From Dolomedes plantarius (lineage: Eukaryota > Arthropoda > Arachnida > Araneae > Dolomedidae), in the NCBI GenBank assembly GCA_907164885.2, contig OU015501.1:19501631-19565630 (forward strand): a stretch of DNA of 64,000 bases. Reading direction: 5' to 3'. The position numbers and the translations under genes were made by a program. Position 1 is the first letter of the stretch; each line of letters begins with the position of its first letter. Below the pieces are notes generated by a model. That model worked only from the letters and a program-made list of their open reading frames with translations. It ran no database searches and was not told the DNA's origin. Positions 29,221 to 42,520 of the stretch are shown here, one piece after another.

Positions 29221-29410
29221 CCTTGTAGTTCAGCAGAATCTTGAAGAGAGTATGTGCTCCGCGGAGCGCCACCTATAGGTCAAATAGGGAACTAAATTTC
29301 GTACAAGGATTGGAGGTCAGGGCATATTTTTTTCAGTGCTGCCATCTATTTTATAAAAATCACAACTGAATTTTACATTTAATTTTACAGAAGATATATA
29401 TTTTTAAAAG

Positions 29411-29488
29411 TTTGTCCTGAGCGGGGTTTGAACCCGGTCCTGCAGGTTTCAAGTCCAGTGAGATAACCACTGTGCTGTCGAAGCTTGT
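29411..29488 (-). tRNA. tRNA-Ser-like relic, left arm
   Basis: On the minus strand CAGTGGTTATC resembles a D-arm/box A, GGACTTGAAA matches the anticodon loop of tRNA-Ser(UGA), and GGGTTCAAACCC is a box B/T-arm sequence. The T stem has four of five pairs. The anticodon stem is imperfect and the two acceptor halves do not pair, so this is probably a tRNA-derived relic or an RNA polymerase III promoter rather than a working tRNA. Confidence 0.4.
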
Positions 29489-29565
29489 CATTGTACGGTA
29501 TTATAGGGTATTTAAAGAGTGAATATTTTAAAGGGAACTTGTGAAATATGATAGAGGATTCTGTG

Positions 29566-29610
29566 ATATATTATTTTAATTAATTAATTAATTAATTATT
29601 TTTTTAATAT
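29566..29610. repeat. (TTAA)n-like tract, left arm
   Basis: Repeated TTAATTAATTAATTAATTA block bordering the fourth CTCF-like motif. The mirror copy is at about 43200-43240. Confidence 0.8.
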
Positions 29611-30300
29611 AATACATACTAAGCGCCCCCTAGCGGGAAAAAACTTGAACTAAACTAGAACTTTAAATATTTAAGATTGTAAAACGATTTTACGCTGTTA
29701 CCAAACATCTAGTGAATAAATTTAACTTTTAAAATTCTGATATCGAGAATTTTACGCTGCAGGCGCCATCTATTGGTAAAAATTACAACTACATTTAAAA
29801 TTTAATTTTGTAAAAGGTTTTATTTTAGTTTAAATTCTAAATTAAAATATATTATTAACTTACTATTTTTTTAACGATAGTAGTAATTAGTAAAAAATAA
29901 TTATAATTACTTATTATTACTTTAAAGACATATCTAATTTATAAATAATATTTGAAAAAATATTCTATTAAAAGGAGTATTTACAAGTCTTTTAACATTA
30001 AATCTATAAGAGAAGATATTAACAAGGATATTTTTACGCATAAAATTATTGAAAACAGCTGTTAAATTTAAAATATCTTTAATTTTCATGCTAATATCAA
30101 TTTCAAGTATAATATAACTTAGATATATCTTTAAACCCATTTAAACATAACTTGAAGACATTAAATTATACAATTACCATCTAGAACCTGAAACTTAAAA
30201 CATATTATCAATTTAATAGTTTGGAAAAAGTATTTATTACAGAACATTCCATACTAGTATGAAAAAAATGAGAAATATTATTTGAACTTTGAAAAAAACA

Positions 30301-30745
30301 TTCCATGAAAGCTAACAAGGGATATTTTTACACATGAAATTATTTACGACAACCGTTAAGTTTAAAATATCTTTAATTTTTCTTAAGAATATTACTTTGC
30401 AGTATAATATAATTTAGATAGAGCTTTGAAACCATTGTAACATTTAGTATAGAAAAAATTATTATTTGATCTTACCTTGAAAATCATTCCATGAAAGCTA
30501 ACAAGGGATATTTTTACACATGAAATTATTTAAGACAACCGTTAAGTTTAAAATATCTTTAATTTTTCTTAAGAATATTACTTTACAGTATAATATAATT
30601 TAGATAGAGCTTTGAAACCATTGTAACATTTAGTATAGAAAAAATTATTATTTGATCTTACCTTGAAAATCATTCCATGAAAGCTAACAAGGGATATTTT
30701 TAGACATGAAATTATTTACGACAAGCGTTAAGTTTTTTAATATAA
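30301..30745. repeat. 186-bp tandem array, left arm
   Basis: TTCCATGAAAGCTAACAAGG recurs at 30301, 30488 and 30673, giving two full units and a partial third. On the minus strand each full unit contains TTTTCAAG followed by the donor-like GTAAGATC (complement at 30471-30476 and 30657-30662). Confidence 0.85.
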
Positions 30746-30939
30746 GGTTACGAGTATATTTTTACAACTTTACATAAGTATAAGCACTAATGAATAGAAT
30801 TAAGTATAGAAAATAAATCACTTACCCACTAGTAGTAAACTTTGTTAAAAATAATTATAAAAACCTGAAAAAAAAATAATTTTTTAAAGGATTGATTCCC
30901 ACCACCACCCGACATGACACGAGCATATCGCAACAATCC

Positions 30940-31230
30940 AAATTATTAAATCTAAAAGAGAAGATATTAAATTAACGCTGAAATAAAAATTTTAATTCAC
31001 AACATGAGCATACTACAATAGTCTGCATTATTAAATCTATAAGAGAAGATATTAAATTTACGCTGAAATAAAAATTTTAATTGATCACACTAAATATAAC
31101 ATGTATATACTGAAACAATTTACATCATTAAATCTGCAAGAGAAGATATTAAATTTACGCTAAAAAAATTTTTTAATTGTCGACATATGCATACTGCAAT
31201 AGTCTACATTATTATCAAAAAGTTCATTGA
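30940..31230. repeat. acceptor-like repeat array, left arm
   Basis: TTAAATCT(A/G)(T/A/C)AAGAGAAGATATTAA occurs three times here and again near 30000 and 31865. Read on the minus strand it is AATATCTTCTCTT(G/A/T)(C/T)AG, a polypyrimidine tract with AG, followed by ATTTAAT: the look of a 3' splice site. Confidence 0.7.
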
Positions 31231-34200
31231 ATTATATTCTATAACAGAGAGAATATTTTTATGAATTTACTAGAATTAATTATCAAAAATAAATATAACG
31301 TCATCTATTGATTAAAAATGAAACTTAGAAAATTTAATACATGGTTTTGAGTATATTTTTCAAAACTTTAAATATTTTTAGTCGAAGGGCTTATTTTCAG
31401 GACTTTAAAATTGTTTTGCTATGTTTTTTAACGTGATATATAATTTTACACAGATACATTCGCAAAATAATACAAAATAATAAGAAATTTTTACATAGAT
31501 AGGCTAAAACGAATATTTTTTTTCTTTTACTTGATATTTTTACACATGAAATTATTTTACAACAAGCGTTAAGTTTAAAATATCTATAATTTTTCTTAAG
31601 AATATTACTTTGCAGCATAATATAATTTAGATAGAGCTTTAAAACCATTGTAACATTTAGTATAGAAAAATTATTATTTAATCTTACCTTGAAAGGCATT
31701 CCATGAAAGCTAACAAGGGATATTTTTAGACATAAAATTATTTAAACAAAGCGGGAATTCCCCAGTAGAGTTATTTTTTCCTTTTAATATTAGAAATAAA
31801 AACTGAAATATGATTCAATCTAGATAATTATTTAAATTAAATACACATACCATACCAATCCATACTATTAAATCTGCAAGAGAAGGTATCAAATTTATCT
31901 CACAATGTTAATAGAGAAGATTCTTACATTATCTGAAATAATACAGACTTTATCATGTTTAGAAGATATTTACAAGAGTTCATTTTAGAATTAAATGAAT
32001 CATGGTTTGAATCCTACAACAGTAGGGTGTATATGCAAACATGAAGACTTTAAATTATACAATTACCATCTAGAACCTGAAACTTAAAAATATATGCACC
32101 AATTTAAGTATCTTTATGTAGTTTATGTACAGTTTTGAATATATTTCAAACCTTAAACGTTTTTCCAACTTTGAAACTATATTATAAGTTAAGACGCTTA
32201 CTAAAATTAAAAAACATTTTATAGAGGTAAAGACTTGAAAGATAAAATTTACAAGTTTTAATCCTAAATATTATATTTTATCCAGAAATGTAGACTATTA
32301 ATATATGATTTTAAACCTAACATGCTTTCAACGATTACCTAAATTGCGATATAATGTTAAATTCCACAGATTATTTCACAGATTTTAAGATATTTATTTA
32401 ACCTAAGATGTTTATAAATCCTATCCAAATTGGAATAGTGTTTGCATATCATCATAAACAACTAAATATTATCATTTTCATGGGTTTTAAGGTATTTATT
32501 CAACATAAGATGTTTATAAATCCTACCTAAATTGGAATAGTTTCTACATATCGACATAGACTGCGTAAACAACCAAATATTAACTTAATTTAAATAAGAG
32601 CATATAATTTCCTTTTTGATAACTTAAATATATATATATCATACATGTTGCTAAATTAAAATTCTTGTTATACTTTCGTATAAGATAGTTTTTTTTTTTT
32701 TTTTTACATACAAGAACAGAAATAATATAGACTTTATTATGTTTAGAAGATTTGCAGATATTTAAAGCAGTTCACTTAACTTTAGAAGTAAATGGATCAG
32801 AGTTTGAATTCTACTGCAATAGAGGTAGTTTAACTTCACAATTATAATCTAAACAGATAACAAATCTTTGAAAAAAAATATTCTATAAAAAGCAATAAAA
32901 TATATTATGGAAACTTCAAATTAATTTATGATAGGTTTCATTAAATATTCTGCAAACGCTATGAAACATTTCGTATAGAAAATAATTACCATTTGATCTT
33001 ACCTTTAAAATCTATAGTTTATGCACTTAATTCATATAATTTTTTACAAAAACAAGCTTTAACTGCATAAGAAGATATTATATTTGTCCCGCACATACAT
33101 ATAAACTTAAAACATATTAAAACTTACTAGTTCCCTTATAAAGGTTTCAAGACTTTAAAAATTTTTTTACTATGTTTTAAATCTAATCTATAATTTTACA
33201 TAGATATAACCATTAATAAATTGTTTTACATAGAAAAAAGCATACATCGCACCTAAAATTTTAGTTTTCTTAACAAAATAACCTGCAAAACTTTCATCGA
33301 AACAAATGTTTATTATGTTAAAAAAATCAAACACCTATTGATATTACTTTGAAATATTATGCAAATAATAACTTTGAATAAGTTTTACATCAGAAATTAT
33401 TTTCCGACAATTGTTAAAAAAAATTTATACTATAAGTTTAAAACGCTTCCTAACACTTAAAATTTTATCATTCTATAAGGAGTATAATTTCTTTTAAATC
33501 ATGCATAAACATCTATATATTAACATAATTTACATAATAGCATATGACTTCCTTTTAATAACATAAATGCTGCTAAATTAAAATTCATGATATACTTTCG
33601 TATAAGATAGTTTTCTACATGCAATTACCCAAAATATTTTATCCATACAGCAACAGAAATAATACAGACTTTATCATGTTTAGAAGATATTTACATGAGT
33701 TCATTTTAGAAGTAAATTGACCAAGGTTTAAATCTTACAGCGGTAGGGGTATACGCAGACAATATTTTTATATGAGAACCTACTTACAATAGATCTTAAA
33801 ATTAAAATAAGTTTTGTTAAGAATAAAACTCTGCTGTAGATTTTATAATCTAAGCATATACCACACTGTCATAGTTAACATTTTCAAAACTTAATGGTTT
33901 AAAATATATTATTATAAAACATATAAAATACTTACGACATTAGTAGAAATATTCTGCATTGGAAAAAAATCTGGAGCTTATAATTAGCCATACTTCTAAA
34001 ACGAGACCCAATTGAAAAATATACAAGTCACGTTAGTTAATCTTGATTATCTGCGGTTAATTTTCCGTTACAGTCACAGTTATCTTCTCAAAATGAATCA
34101 ATGATAAGATAAATAATTATTTTGCTATCATTTAACGAATCGTTCACGTTCCTTTTATTTTATTTGTCAAGAGTTGCCAAGAGTTGGCAACGATTGTAGA

Positions 34201-35163
34201 ACGACTTTCAAAAATCTAACCCCTAGTGTTTACACAGGCAGTAGATTATTATTATCTTATACACGAGAGTATACTGTGGGAAAAGATCAGATAATATGTT
34301 TAATCAAAGTTAAACAATTGATACACGTTTTGCTAACCAAAACTTTATTCGATAGGTTAATTTTCAAATCTGAAACAAGCTTTGCTAACTGCTAATACAG
34401 TTTATTAATGTTGTTAATAGAGTTTTTAATAACGAAGTTGTTCGATTAATGCTTGCAAAACTGCAACTACTAAGTTGATCGAATATATATTAAATTGTAT
34501 TAAGTTAAAATTCTAGTTTTCACATGAAAAAACATTATGCAACATAAGTATTAAAATTAAGTCTTTGAAATATTCTATAAAAAGTAATGAAATATACTAT
34601 GGAGACACTTACCCATTGTTGCTAAGCTTGGCATTAATTAGTAAAATAATTATAAAGATCTATTAATAATACTTTGAAATATTCTGTAAAAGGTAACTTA
34701 GAATAACTTTTAAACATGATTATTCTATAAAAAATACAATATTATCAGTAACAGCAGCAGATAGTATATTCAAGATTATTGAAAACAACGTAACAGAGAA
34801 TAAAATTTTAGATTATAAAGCAACAAAGGCTAATTTTCAAATGTACACTGTCAACCTCTACTATCAGTATTTTACGATTCATTGAAGTGAAAGTTATAGT
34901 TAAGTTCTTATTCTCACTTAACATTTTAATAACTTAAAAGTTTAACGTTGTATTGTACAACCGACACTTATCAGAATAATATAAATTGCTAGTAATCTTA
35001 TCTAATGACGAAATAAAATAAACTATGAGTCATAGAAACTTATCTTATCTGATATAGCGATTCATTCGACCAAAAAAAAAAAAAACCTTTAATTCAGTCG
35101 CTTGCTAGATTTTCAATCGGAGAGGGCTGTTTTAGAGTGCTTGTGCTGTTTATCTGTTAGATT

Positions 35164-36123
35164 ATGAAACCTGCATTTAAAAAAATGAAGGAACAGCTTG
35201 TTCCCGAAAAAGATTGGTATGAGCAAAATTATGAAAATACAGATTTTTGCATGCATAATTTTGCTGAAGGAATCTTAAATGTTTTAAAAATTGAACAGAG
35301 AAAAAAAGAAGTTAATTGCTTCGGCCCATCAATGATAAAATATTTCAATCTTGGATGTAATATTCTTGGATGTAATGTTTTTGCAACTGTCCACATGCAT
35401 ATCAGTGGTGCAGCAGTCCACATCACTAAATTTAAAGAAAGTCACCTACATAAACTTCAAAGGGAAAAAGGAATGTCAATGCATGGAGATACCTGGATTG
35501 AATTTAATAAGAAACTTCCTACCATCTCAACCGAATATAAAGACACTTCATGTATTGCAAACAACGAAATAATCGCTATTATAGATCAGGAAATGTGTAT
35601 ACTACAGGGGATGTATCGCATGAAAAATGCTAATTATGACTTAGATTCCGGAATTAAGTTGAATAGATATGAACTAAAACAACTTTGTGATTATGCTTCA
35701 GACATTACAGACTGTGTCGAACACACAATTTTATGTCGTACTTTGCCTCACATTCTACAAGAAAATATTGCCGATTCCATCTCCGATTGTTTTAAAGAAC
35801 ATTGTAATGTAGATAATGCGCTTGAAAATTTTTTCAGATGTGTTAAACAAGAACTGTTCAATGTATGTCATAAACTGTTTAAATGTGAAGGATGTATTAT
35901 GAACCACCCCTCCCAATATCAACATTTGTGTCTAAAAAGCAGTGCTTTAGAAAAATATAAGAGTCTTGGTAAAATACCAATTTTTCATATAAGTATTCAA
36001 GATATTGTTAAAAATATATGTGATACATATTGTACATGTGCATACATTAATACTGAAATTTTTAAAAATCTTTGCGTCGATGATTTTAAATACTATTTTG
36101 AAAACGGAATAGTTAAAGTGTAA
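35164..36123 (+). CDS. unrecognised Cys-rich 319-residue protein, left copy
   Basis: This is the only long intact open frame in the arm. I do not recognise the family. The 319 residues have no signal peptide or membrane segment. They contain about 20 Cys and many His, including C235-H236, C241-x2-C244, H248, H254-x-C256 within a motif CEGCIMNHPSQYQH, which could bind zinc. A second Cys cluster (CDTYCTC) lies at 286-292. The first ATG follows a TTAG context at the end of a roughly 60-bp mixed-composition leader, and a TTCAGTCG sequence near 35093 resembles an arthropod initiator. AATAAA at 36207-36212 lies 84 bp after the stop. The frame is intron-free, unlike a typical host gene, and survives in both arms, which suggests selection or recency. 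It could be a DNA-binding or structural protein of the element. Confidence 0.75.
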   Translation: MKPAFKKMKEQLVPEKDWYEQNYENTDFCMHNFAEGILNVLKIEQRKKEVNCFGPSMIKYFNLGCNILGCNVFATVHMHISGAAVHITKFKESHLHKLQREKGMSMHGDTWIEFNKKLPTISTEYKDTSCIANNEIIAIIDQEMCILQGMYRMKNANYDLDSGIKLNRYELKQLCDYASDITDCVEHTILCRTLPHILQENIADSISDCFKEHCNVDNALENFFRCVKQELFNVCHKLFKCEGCIMNHPSQYQHLCLKSSALEKYKSLGKIPIFHISIQDIVKNICDTYCTCAYINTEIFKNLCVDDFKYYFENGIVKV

Positions 36124-36206
36124 ATACTTTTGGATTATTCTAATGATTTGAAATTTCACTCTAAGGAATATCTTCAAGAATTGTAAGAATTTTTTTAGAT
36201 TTGTTA

Positions 36207-36212
36207 AATAAA
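36207..36212 (+). terminator. polyadenylation signal of left ORF
   Basis: AATAAA is 84 bp downstream of the stop codon, and the mirror signal serves the right ORF. Both lie between the ORFs and the palindrome centre. Confidence 0.55.
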
Positions 36213-36290
36213 GGTTGCTTTAAGAATGAATTATTCCATTTTTTTTATGTCTATGTGTGTTTTAATGTAAATGATATCTTAAAAATTATT

Positions 36291-36332
36291 AATATATCTT
36301 TAAATTATAATGAATATTTTTTGATATCATTA
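36291..36332. other. palindrome centre, 42-bp asymmetric spacer
   Basis: The only non-duplicated part of the element. It is entirely A/T apart from a few G and C bases, and contains GATATCATTA, which resembles the GATATCATTT just inside the right arm. It would form the loop of a 7-kb hairpin. Confidence 0.85.
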
Positions 36333-36498
36333 AATAATTTTTAAGATATCATTTACATTAAAACACACATAGACATAAAAAAATGGAATAATTCATTCTT
36401 AAAGCAACCTTTATTTAACAAATCTAAAAAAATTCTTACAATTCTTGAAGATATTCCTTAGAGTGAAATTTCAAATCATTAGAATAATCCAAAAGTAT

Positions 36499-37458
36499 TT
36501 ACACTTTAACTATTCCGTTTTCAAAATAGTATTTAAAATCATCGACGCAAAGATTTTTAAAAATTTCAGTATTAATGTATGCACATGTACAATATGTATC
36601 ACATATATTTTTAACAATATCTTGAATACTTATATGAAAAATTGGTATTTTACCAAGACTCTTATATTTTTCTAAAGCACTGCTTTTTAGACACAAATGT
36701 TGATATTGGGAGGGGTGGTTCATAATACATCCTTCACATTTAAACAGTTTATGACATACATTGAACAGTTCTTGTTTAACACATCTGAAAAAATTTTCAA
36801 GCGCATCATCTACATTACAATGTTCTTTAAAACAATCGGAGATGGAATCGGCAATATTTTCTTGTAGAATGTGAGGCAAAGTACGACATAAAATTGTGTG
36901 TTCGACACAGTCTGTAATGTCTGAAGCATAATCACAAAGTTGTTTTAGTTCATATCTATTCAACTTAATTCCGGAATCTAAGTCATAATTAGCATTTTTC
37001 ATGCGATACATCCCCTGTAGAATACACATTTCCTGATCTATAATAGCGATTATTTCGTTGTTTGCAATACATGAAGTGTCTTTATATTCGGTTGAGATGG
37101 TAGGAAGTTTCTTATTAAATTCAATCCAGGTATCTCCATGCATTGACATTCCTTTTTCCCTTTGAAGTTTATGTAGGTGACTTTCTTTAAATTTAGTGAT
37201 GTGGACTGCTGCACCACTGATATGCATGTGGACAGTTGCAAAAACATTACATCCAAGAATATTACATCCAAGATTGAAATATTTTATCATTGATGGGCCG
37301 AAGCAATTAACTTCTTTTTTTCTCTGTTCAATTTTTAAAACATTTAAGATTCCTTCAGCAAAATTATGCATGCAAAAATCTGTATTTTCATAATTTTGCT
37401 CATACCAATCTTTTTCGGGAACAAGCTGTTCCTTCATTTTTTTAAATGCAGGTTTCAT
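36499..37458 (-). CDS. unrecognised Cys-rich 319-residue protein, right copy
   Basis: The mirror copy in the right arm is full length and differs from the left product at one residue only, Asp instead of Asn at position 218 (an A-to-G change in the codon). The two genes converge on the palindrome centre, their stop codons about 375 bp apart. All Cys and His positions of the putative zinc site are preserved. The leader with its T16 run near 37537 and the downstream polyadenylation signal (complement of AATAAA near 36411-36416) are also mirrored. Convergent transcription would make complementary transcripts only if read-through crossed the centre. Confidence 0.75.
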   Translation of the reverse strand: MKPAFKKMKEQLVPEKDWYEQNYENTDFCMHNFAEGILNVLKIEQRKKEVNCFGPSMIKYFNLGCNILGCNVFATVHMHISGAAVHITKFKESHLHKLQREKGMSMHGDTWIEFNKKLPTISTEYKDTSCIANNEIIAIIDQEMCILQGMYRMKNANYDLDSGIKLNRYELKQLCDYASDITDCVEHTILCRTLPHILQENIADSISDCFKEHCNVDDALENFFRCVKQELFNVCHKLFKCEGCIMNHPSQYQHLCLKSSALEKYKSLGKIPIFHISIQDIVKNICDTYCTCAYINTEIFKNLCVDDFKYYFENGIVKV

Positions 37459-40400
37459 AATCTAACAGATAAACAGCACAAGCACTCTAAAACAGCCCTC
37501 TCCGATTGAAAATCTAGCAAGCGACTGAATTAAAGGTTTTTTTTTTTTTTTTGGTCGAATGAATCGCTATATCAGATAAGATAAGTTTCTATGACTCATA
37601 GTTTATTTTATTTCGTCATTAGATAAGATTACTAGCAATTTATATTATTCTGATAAGTGTCGGTTGTACAATACAACGTTAAACTTTTAAGTTATTAAAA
37701 TGTTAAGTGAGAATAAGAACTTAACTATAACTTTCACTTCAATGAATCGTAAAATACTGATAGTAGAGGTTGACAGTGTACATTTGAAAATTAGCCTTTG
37801 TTGCTTTATAATCTAAAATTTTATTCTCTGTTACGTTGTTTTCAATAATCTTGAATATACTATCTGCTGCTGTTACTGATAATATTGTATTTTTTATAGA
37901 ATAATCATGTTTAAAAGTTATTCTAAGTTACCTTTTACAGAATATTTCAAAGTATTATTAATAGATCTTTATAATTATTTTACTAATTAATGCCAAGCTT
38001 AGCAACAATGGGTAAGTGTCTCCATAGTATATTTCATTACTTTTTATAGAATATTTCAAAGACTTAATTTTAATACTTATGTTGCATAATGTTTTTTCAT
38101 GTGAAAACTAGAATTTTAACTTAATACAATTTAATATATATTCGATCAACTTAGTAGTTGCAGTTTTGCAAGCATTAATCGAACAACTTCGTTATTAAAA
38201 ACTCTATTAACAACATTAATAAACTGTATTAGCAGTTAGCAAAGCTTGTTTCAGATTTGAAAATTAACCTATCGAATAAAGTTTTGGTTAGCAAAACGTG
38301 TATCAATTGTTTAACTTTGATTAAACATATTATCTGATCTTTTCCCACAGTATACTCTCGTGTATAAGATAATAATAATCTACTTCCTGTGTAAACACTA
38401 GGGGTTAGATTTTTGAAAGTCGTTCTACAATCGTTGCCAACTCTTGGCAACTCTTGACAAATAAAATAAAAGGAACGTGAACGATTCGTTAAATGATAGC
38501 AAAATAATTATTTATCTTATCATTGATTCATTTTGAGAAGATAACTGTGACTGTAACGGAAAATTAACCGCAGATAATCAAGATTAACTAACGTGACTTG
38601 TATATTTTTCAATTGGGTCTCGTTTTAGAAGTATGGCTAATTATAAGCTCCAGATTTTTTTCCAATGCAGAATATTTCTACTAATGTCGTAAGTATTTTA
38701 TATGTTTTATAATAATATATTTTAAACCATTAAGTTTTGAAAATGTTAACTATGACAGTGTGGTATATGCTTAGATTATAAAATCTACAGCAGAGTTTTA
38801 TTCTTAACAAAACTTATTTTAATTTTAAGATCTATTGTAAGTAGGTTCTCATATAAAAATATTGTCTGCGTATACCCCTACCGCTGTAAGATTTAAACCT
38901 TGGTCAATTTACTTCTAAAATGAACTCATGTAAATATCTTCTAAACATGATAAAGTCTGTATTATTTCTGTTGCTGTATGGATAAAATATTTTGGGTAAT
39001 TGCATGTAGAAAACTATCTTATACGAAAGTATATCATGAATTTTAATTTAGCAGCATTTATGTTATTAAAAGGAAGTCATATGCTATTATGTAAATTATG
39101 TTAATATATAGATGTTTATGCATGATTTAAAAGAAATTATACTCCTTATAGAATGATAAAATTTTAAGTGTTAGGAAGCGTTTTAAACTTATAGTATAAA
39201 TTTTTTTTAACAATTGTCGGAAAATAATTTCTGATGTAAAACTTATTCAAAGTTATTATTTGCATAATATTTCAAAGTAATATCAATAGGTGTTTGATTT
39301 TTTTAACATAATAAACATTTGTTTCGATGAAAGTTTTGCAGGTTATTTTGTTAAGAAAACTAAAATTTTAGGTGCGATGTATGCTTTTTTCTATGTAAAA
39401 CAATTTATTAATGGTTATATCTATGTAAAATTATAGATTAGATTTAAAACATAGTAAAAAAATTTTTAAAGTCTTGAAACCTTTATAAGGGAACTAGTAA
39501 GTTTTAATATGTTTTAAGTTTATATGTATGTGCGGGACAAATATAATATCTTCTTATGCAGTTAAAGCTTGTTTTTGTAAAAAATTATATGAATTAAGTG
39601 CATAAACTATAGATTTTAAAGGTAAGATCAAATGGTAATTATTTTCTATACGAAATGTTTCATAGCGTTTGCAGAATATTTAATGAAACCTATCATAAAT
39701 TAATTTGAAGTTTCCATAATATATTTTATTGCTTTTTATAGAATATTTTTTTTCAAAGATTTGTTATCTGTTTAGATTATAATTGTGAAGTTAAACTACC
39801 TCTATTGCAGTAGAATTCAAACTCTGATCCATTTACTTCTAAAGTTAAGTGAACTGCTTTAAATATCTGCAAATCTTCTAAACATAATAAAGTCTATATT
39901 ATTTCTGTTCTTGTATGTAAAAAAAAAAAAAAAACTATCTTATACGAAAGTATAACAAGAATTTTAATTTAGCAACATGTATGATATATATATATTTAAG
40001 TTATCAAAAAGGAAATTATATGCTCTTATTTAAATTAAGTTAATATTTGGTTGTTTACGCAGTCTATGTCGATATGTAGAAACTATTCCAATTTAGGTAG
40101 GATTTATAAACATCTTATGTTGAATAAATACCTTAAAACCCATGAAAATGATAATATTTAGTTGTTTATGATGATATGCAAACACTATTCCAATTTGGAT
40201 AGGATTTATAAACATCTTAAGTTAAATAAATATCTTAAAATCTGTGAAATAATCTGTGGAATTTAACATTATATCGCAATTTAGGTAATCGTTGAAAGCA
40301 TGTTAGGTTTAAAATCATATATTAATAGTCTACATTTCTGGATAAAATATAATATTTAGGATTAAAACTTGTAAATTTTATCTTTCAAGTCTTTACCTCT

Positions 40401-41429
40401 ATAAAATGTTTTTTAATTTTAGTAAGCGTCTTAACTTATAATATAGTTTCAAAGTTGGAAAAACGTTTAAGGTTTGAAATATATTCAAAACTGTACATAA
40501 ACTATATAAAGATACTTAAATTGGTGCATATATTTTTAAGTTTCAGGTTCTAGATGGTAATTGTATAATTTAAAGTCTTCATGTTTGCATATACCCCCTA
40601 CTGTTGTAGGATTCAAACCATGATTCATTTAATTCTAAAATGAACTCTTGTAAATATCTTCTAAACATGATAAAGTCTGTATTATTTCAGATAATGTAAG
40701 AATCTTCTCTATTAACATTGTGAGATAAATTTGATACCTTCTCTTGCAGATTTAATAGTATGGATTGGTATGGTATGTGTATTTAATTTAAATAATTATC
40801 TAGATTGAATCATATTTCAGTTTTTATTTCTAATATTAAAAGGAAAAAATAACTCTACTGGGGAATTCCCGCTTTGTTTAAATAATTTTATGTCTAAAAA
40901 TATCCCTTGTTAGCTTTCATGGAATGCCTTTCAAGGTAAGATTAAATAATAATTTTTCTATACTAAATGTTACAATGGTTTTAAAGCTCTATCTAAATTA
41001 TATTATGCTGCAAAGTAATATTCTTAAGAAAAATTATAGATATTTTAAACTTAACGCTTGTTGTAAAATAATTTCATGTGTAAAAATATCAAGTAAAAGA
41101 AAAAAAATATTCGTTTTAGCCTATCTATGTAAAAATTTCTTATTATTTTGTATTATTTTGCGAATGTATCTGTGTAAAATTATATATCACGTTAAAAAAC
41201 ATAGCAAAACAATTTTAAAGTCCTGAAAATAAGCCCTTCGACTAAAAATATTTAAAGTTTTGAAAAATATACTCAAAACCATGTATTAAATTTTCTAAGT
41301 TTCATTTTTAATCAATAGATGACGTTATATTTATTTTTGATAATTAATTCTAGTAAATTCATAAAAATATTCTCTCTGTTATAGAATATAATTCAATGAA
41401 CTTTTTGATAATAATGTAGACTATTGCAG

Positions 41430-41690
41430 TATGCATATGTCGACAATTAAAAAATTTTTTTAGCGTAAATTTAATATCTTCTCTTGCAGATTTAATGATG
41501 TAAATTGTTTCAGTATATACATGTTATATTTAGTGTGATCAATTAAAATGTTTATTTCAGCGTAAATTTAATATCTTCTCTTATAGATTTAATAATGCAG
41601 ACTATTGTAGTATGCTCATGTTGTGAATTAAAATTTTTATTTCAGCGTTAATTTAATATCTTCTCTTTTAGATTTAATAATTTGGATTGT
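41430..41690. repeat. acceptor-like repeat array, right arm
   Basis: Mirror of the left array. AATATCTTCTCTTGCAG, the ATAG variant and the TTAG variant lie here, with further copies near 40735 and 42789, all on the plus strand pointing towards the tip. Confidence 0.7.
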
Positions 41691-41889
41691 TGCGATATGC
41701 TCGTGTCATGTCGGGTGGTGGTGGGAATCAATCCTTTAAAAAATTATTTTTTTTTCAGGTTTTTATAATTATTTTTAACAAAGTTTACTACTAGTGGGTA
41801 AGTGATTTATTTTCTATACTTAATTCTATTCATTAGTGCTTATACTTATGTAAAGTTGTAAAAATATACTCGTAACCTTATATTAAAAA

Positions 41890-42520
41890 ACTTAACGCTT
41901 GTCGTAAATAATTTCATGTCTAAAAATATCCCTTGTTAGCTTTCATGGAATGATTTTCAAGGTAAGATCAAATAATAATTTTTTCTATACTAAATGTTAC
42001 AATGGTTTCAAAGCTCTATCTAAATTATATTATACTGTAAAGTAATATTCTTAAGAAAAATTAAAGATATTTTAAACTTAACGGTTGTCTTAAATAATTT
42101 CATGTGTAAAAATATCCCTTGTTAGCTTTCATGAAATGATTTTCAAGGTAAGATCAAATAATAATTTTTTCTATACTAAATGTTACAATGGTTTCAAAGC
42201 TCTATCTAAATTATATTATACTGTAAAGTAATATTCTTAAGAAAAATTAAAGATATTTTAAACTTAACGGTTGTCTTAAATAATTTCATGTGTAAAAATA
42301 TCCCTTGTTAGCTTTCATGGAATGATTTTCAAGGTAAGATCAAATAATAATTTTTTCTATACTAAATGTTACAATGGTTTCAAAGCTCTATCTAAATTAT
42401 ATTATACTGCAAAGTAATATTCTTAAGAAAAATTAAAGATATTTTAAACTTAACGGTTGTCGTAAATAATTTCATGTGTAAAAATATCCCTTGTTAGCTT
42501 TCATGGAATGTTTTTTTCAA
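41890..42520. repeat. 186-bp tandem array, right arm
   Basis: Same unit as on the left but with one more copy. The donor-like GTAAGATC lies at 41962, 42148 and 42334 (period 186), and the outermost unit has lost it. This extra unit accounts for the arm length difference. Confidence 0.85.

Larger units (their letters stand above)
29196..29776. promoter_or_regulatory. cluster of five CTCF-like motifs, left arm
   Basis: Motifs on the minus strand: CCCGCTAGGGGGCG (29196-29209), CCTATAGGTGGCGCT (29265-29279), AATAGATGGCAGC (29338-29350), CCCGCTAGGGGGCGC (29623-29637) and CCAATAGATGGCGCCTGC (29759-29776). All fit the animal CTCF core CCNNYAGRKGGCRC and all have the same orientation. Binding is inferred from the consensus only. 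Confidence 0.5.
29777..35080. other. AT-rich interior of the left arm
   Basis: Outside the arrays above, this region holds degenerate direct repeats (for example GTTTAGAAGATATTTAC and TAATACAGACTTTATCATG near 31950, 32740 and 33670). Short minus-strand open frames at 29934-30140 and 31397-31699 share the pattern M-x-LK-x-YL-x-YI-x-L. They look like decayed copies of one coding repeat rather than intact genes. Confidence 0.45.
29040..36290 (+). repeat. left palindrome arm, 7251 bp
   Basis: This arm is the reverse complement of 36333-43768 except for one fewer 186-bp repeat unit, one extra T in the run near 36242, and scattered substitutions, of which about a dozen were noticed by eye. Order from tip to centre: promoter-like tip, CTCF-like sites, tRNA-like sequence, AT-rich repeat arrays, then the 319-residue ORF. 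Confidence 0.95.
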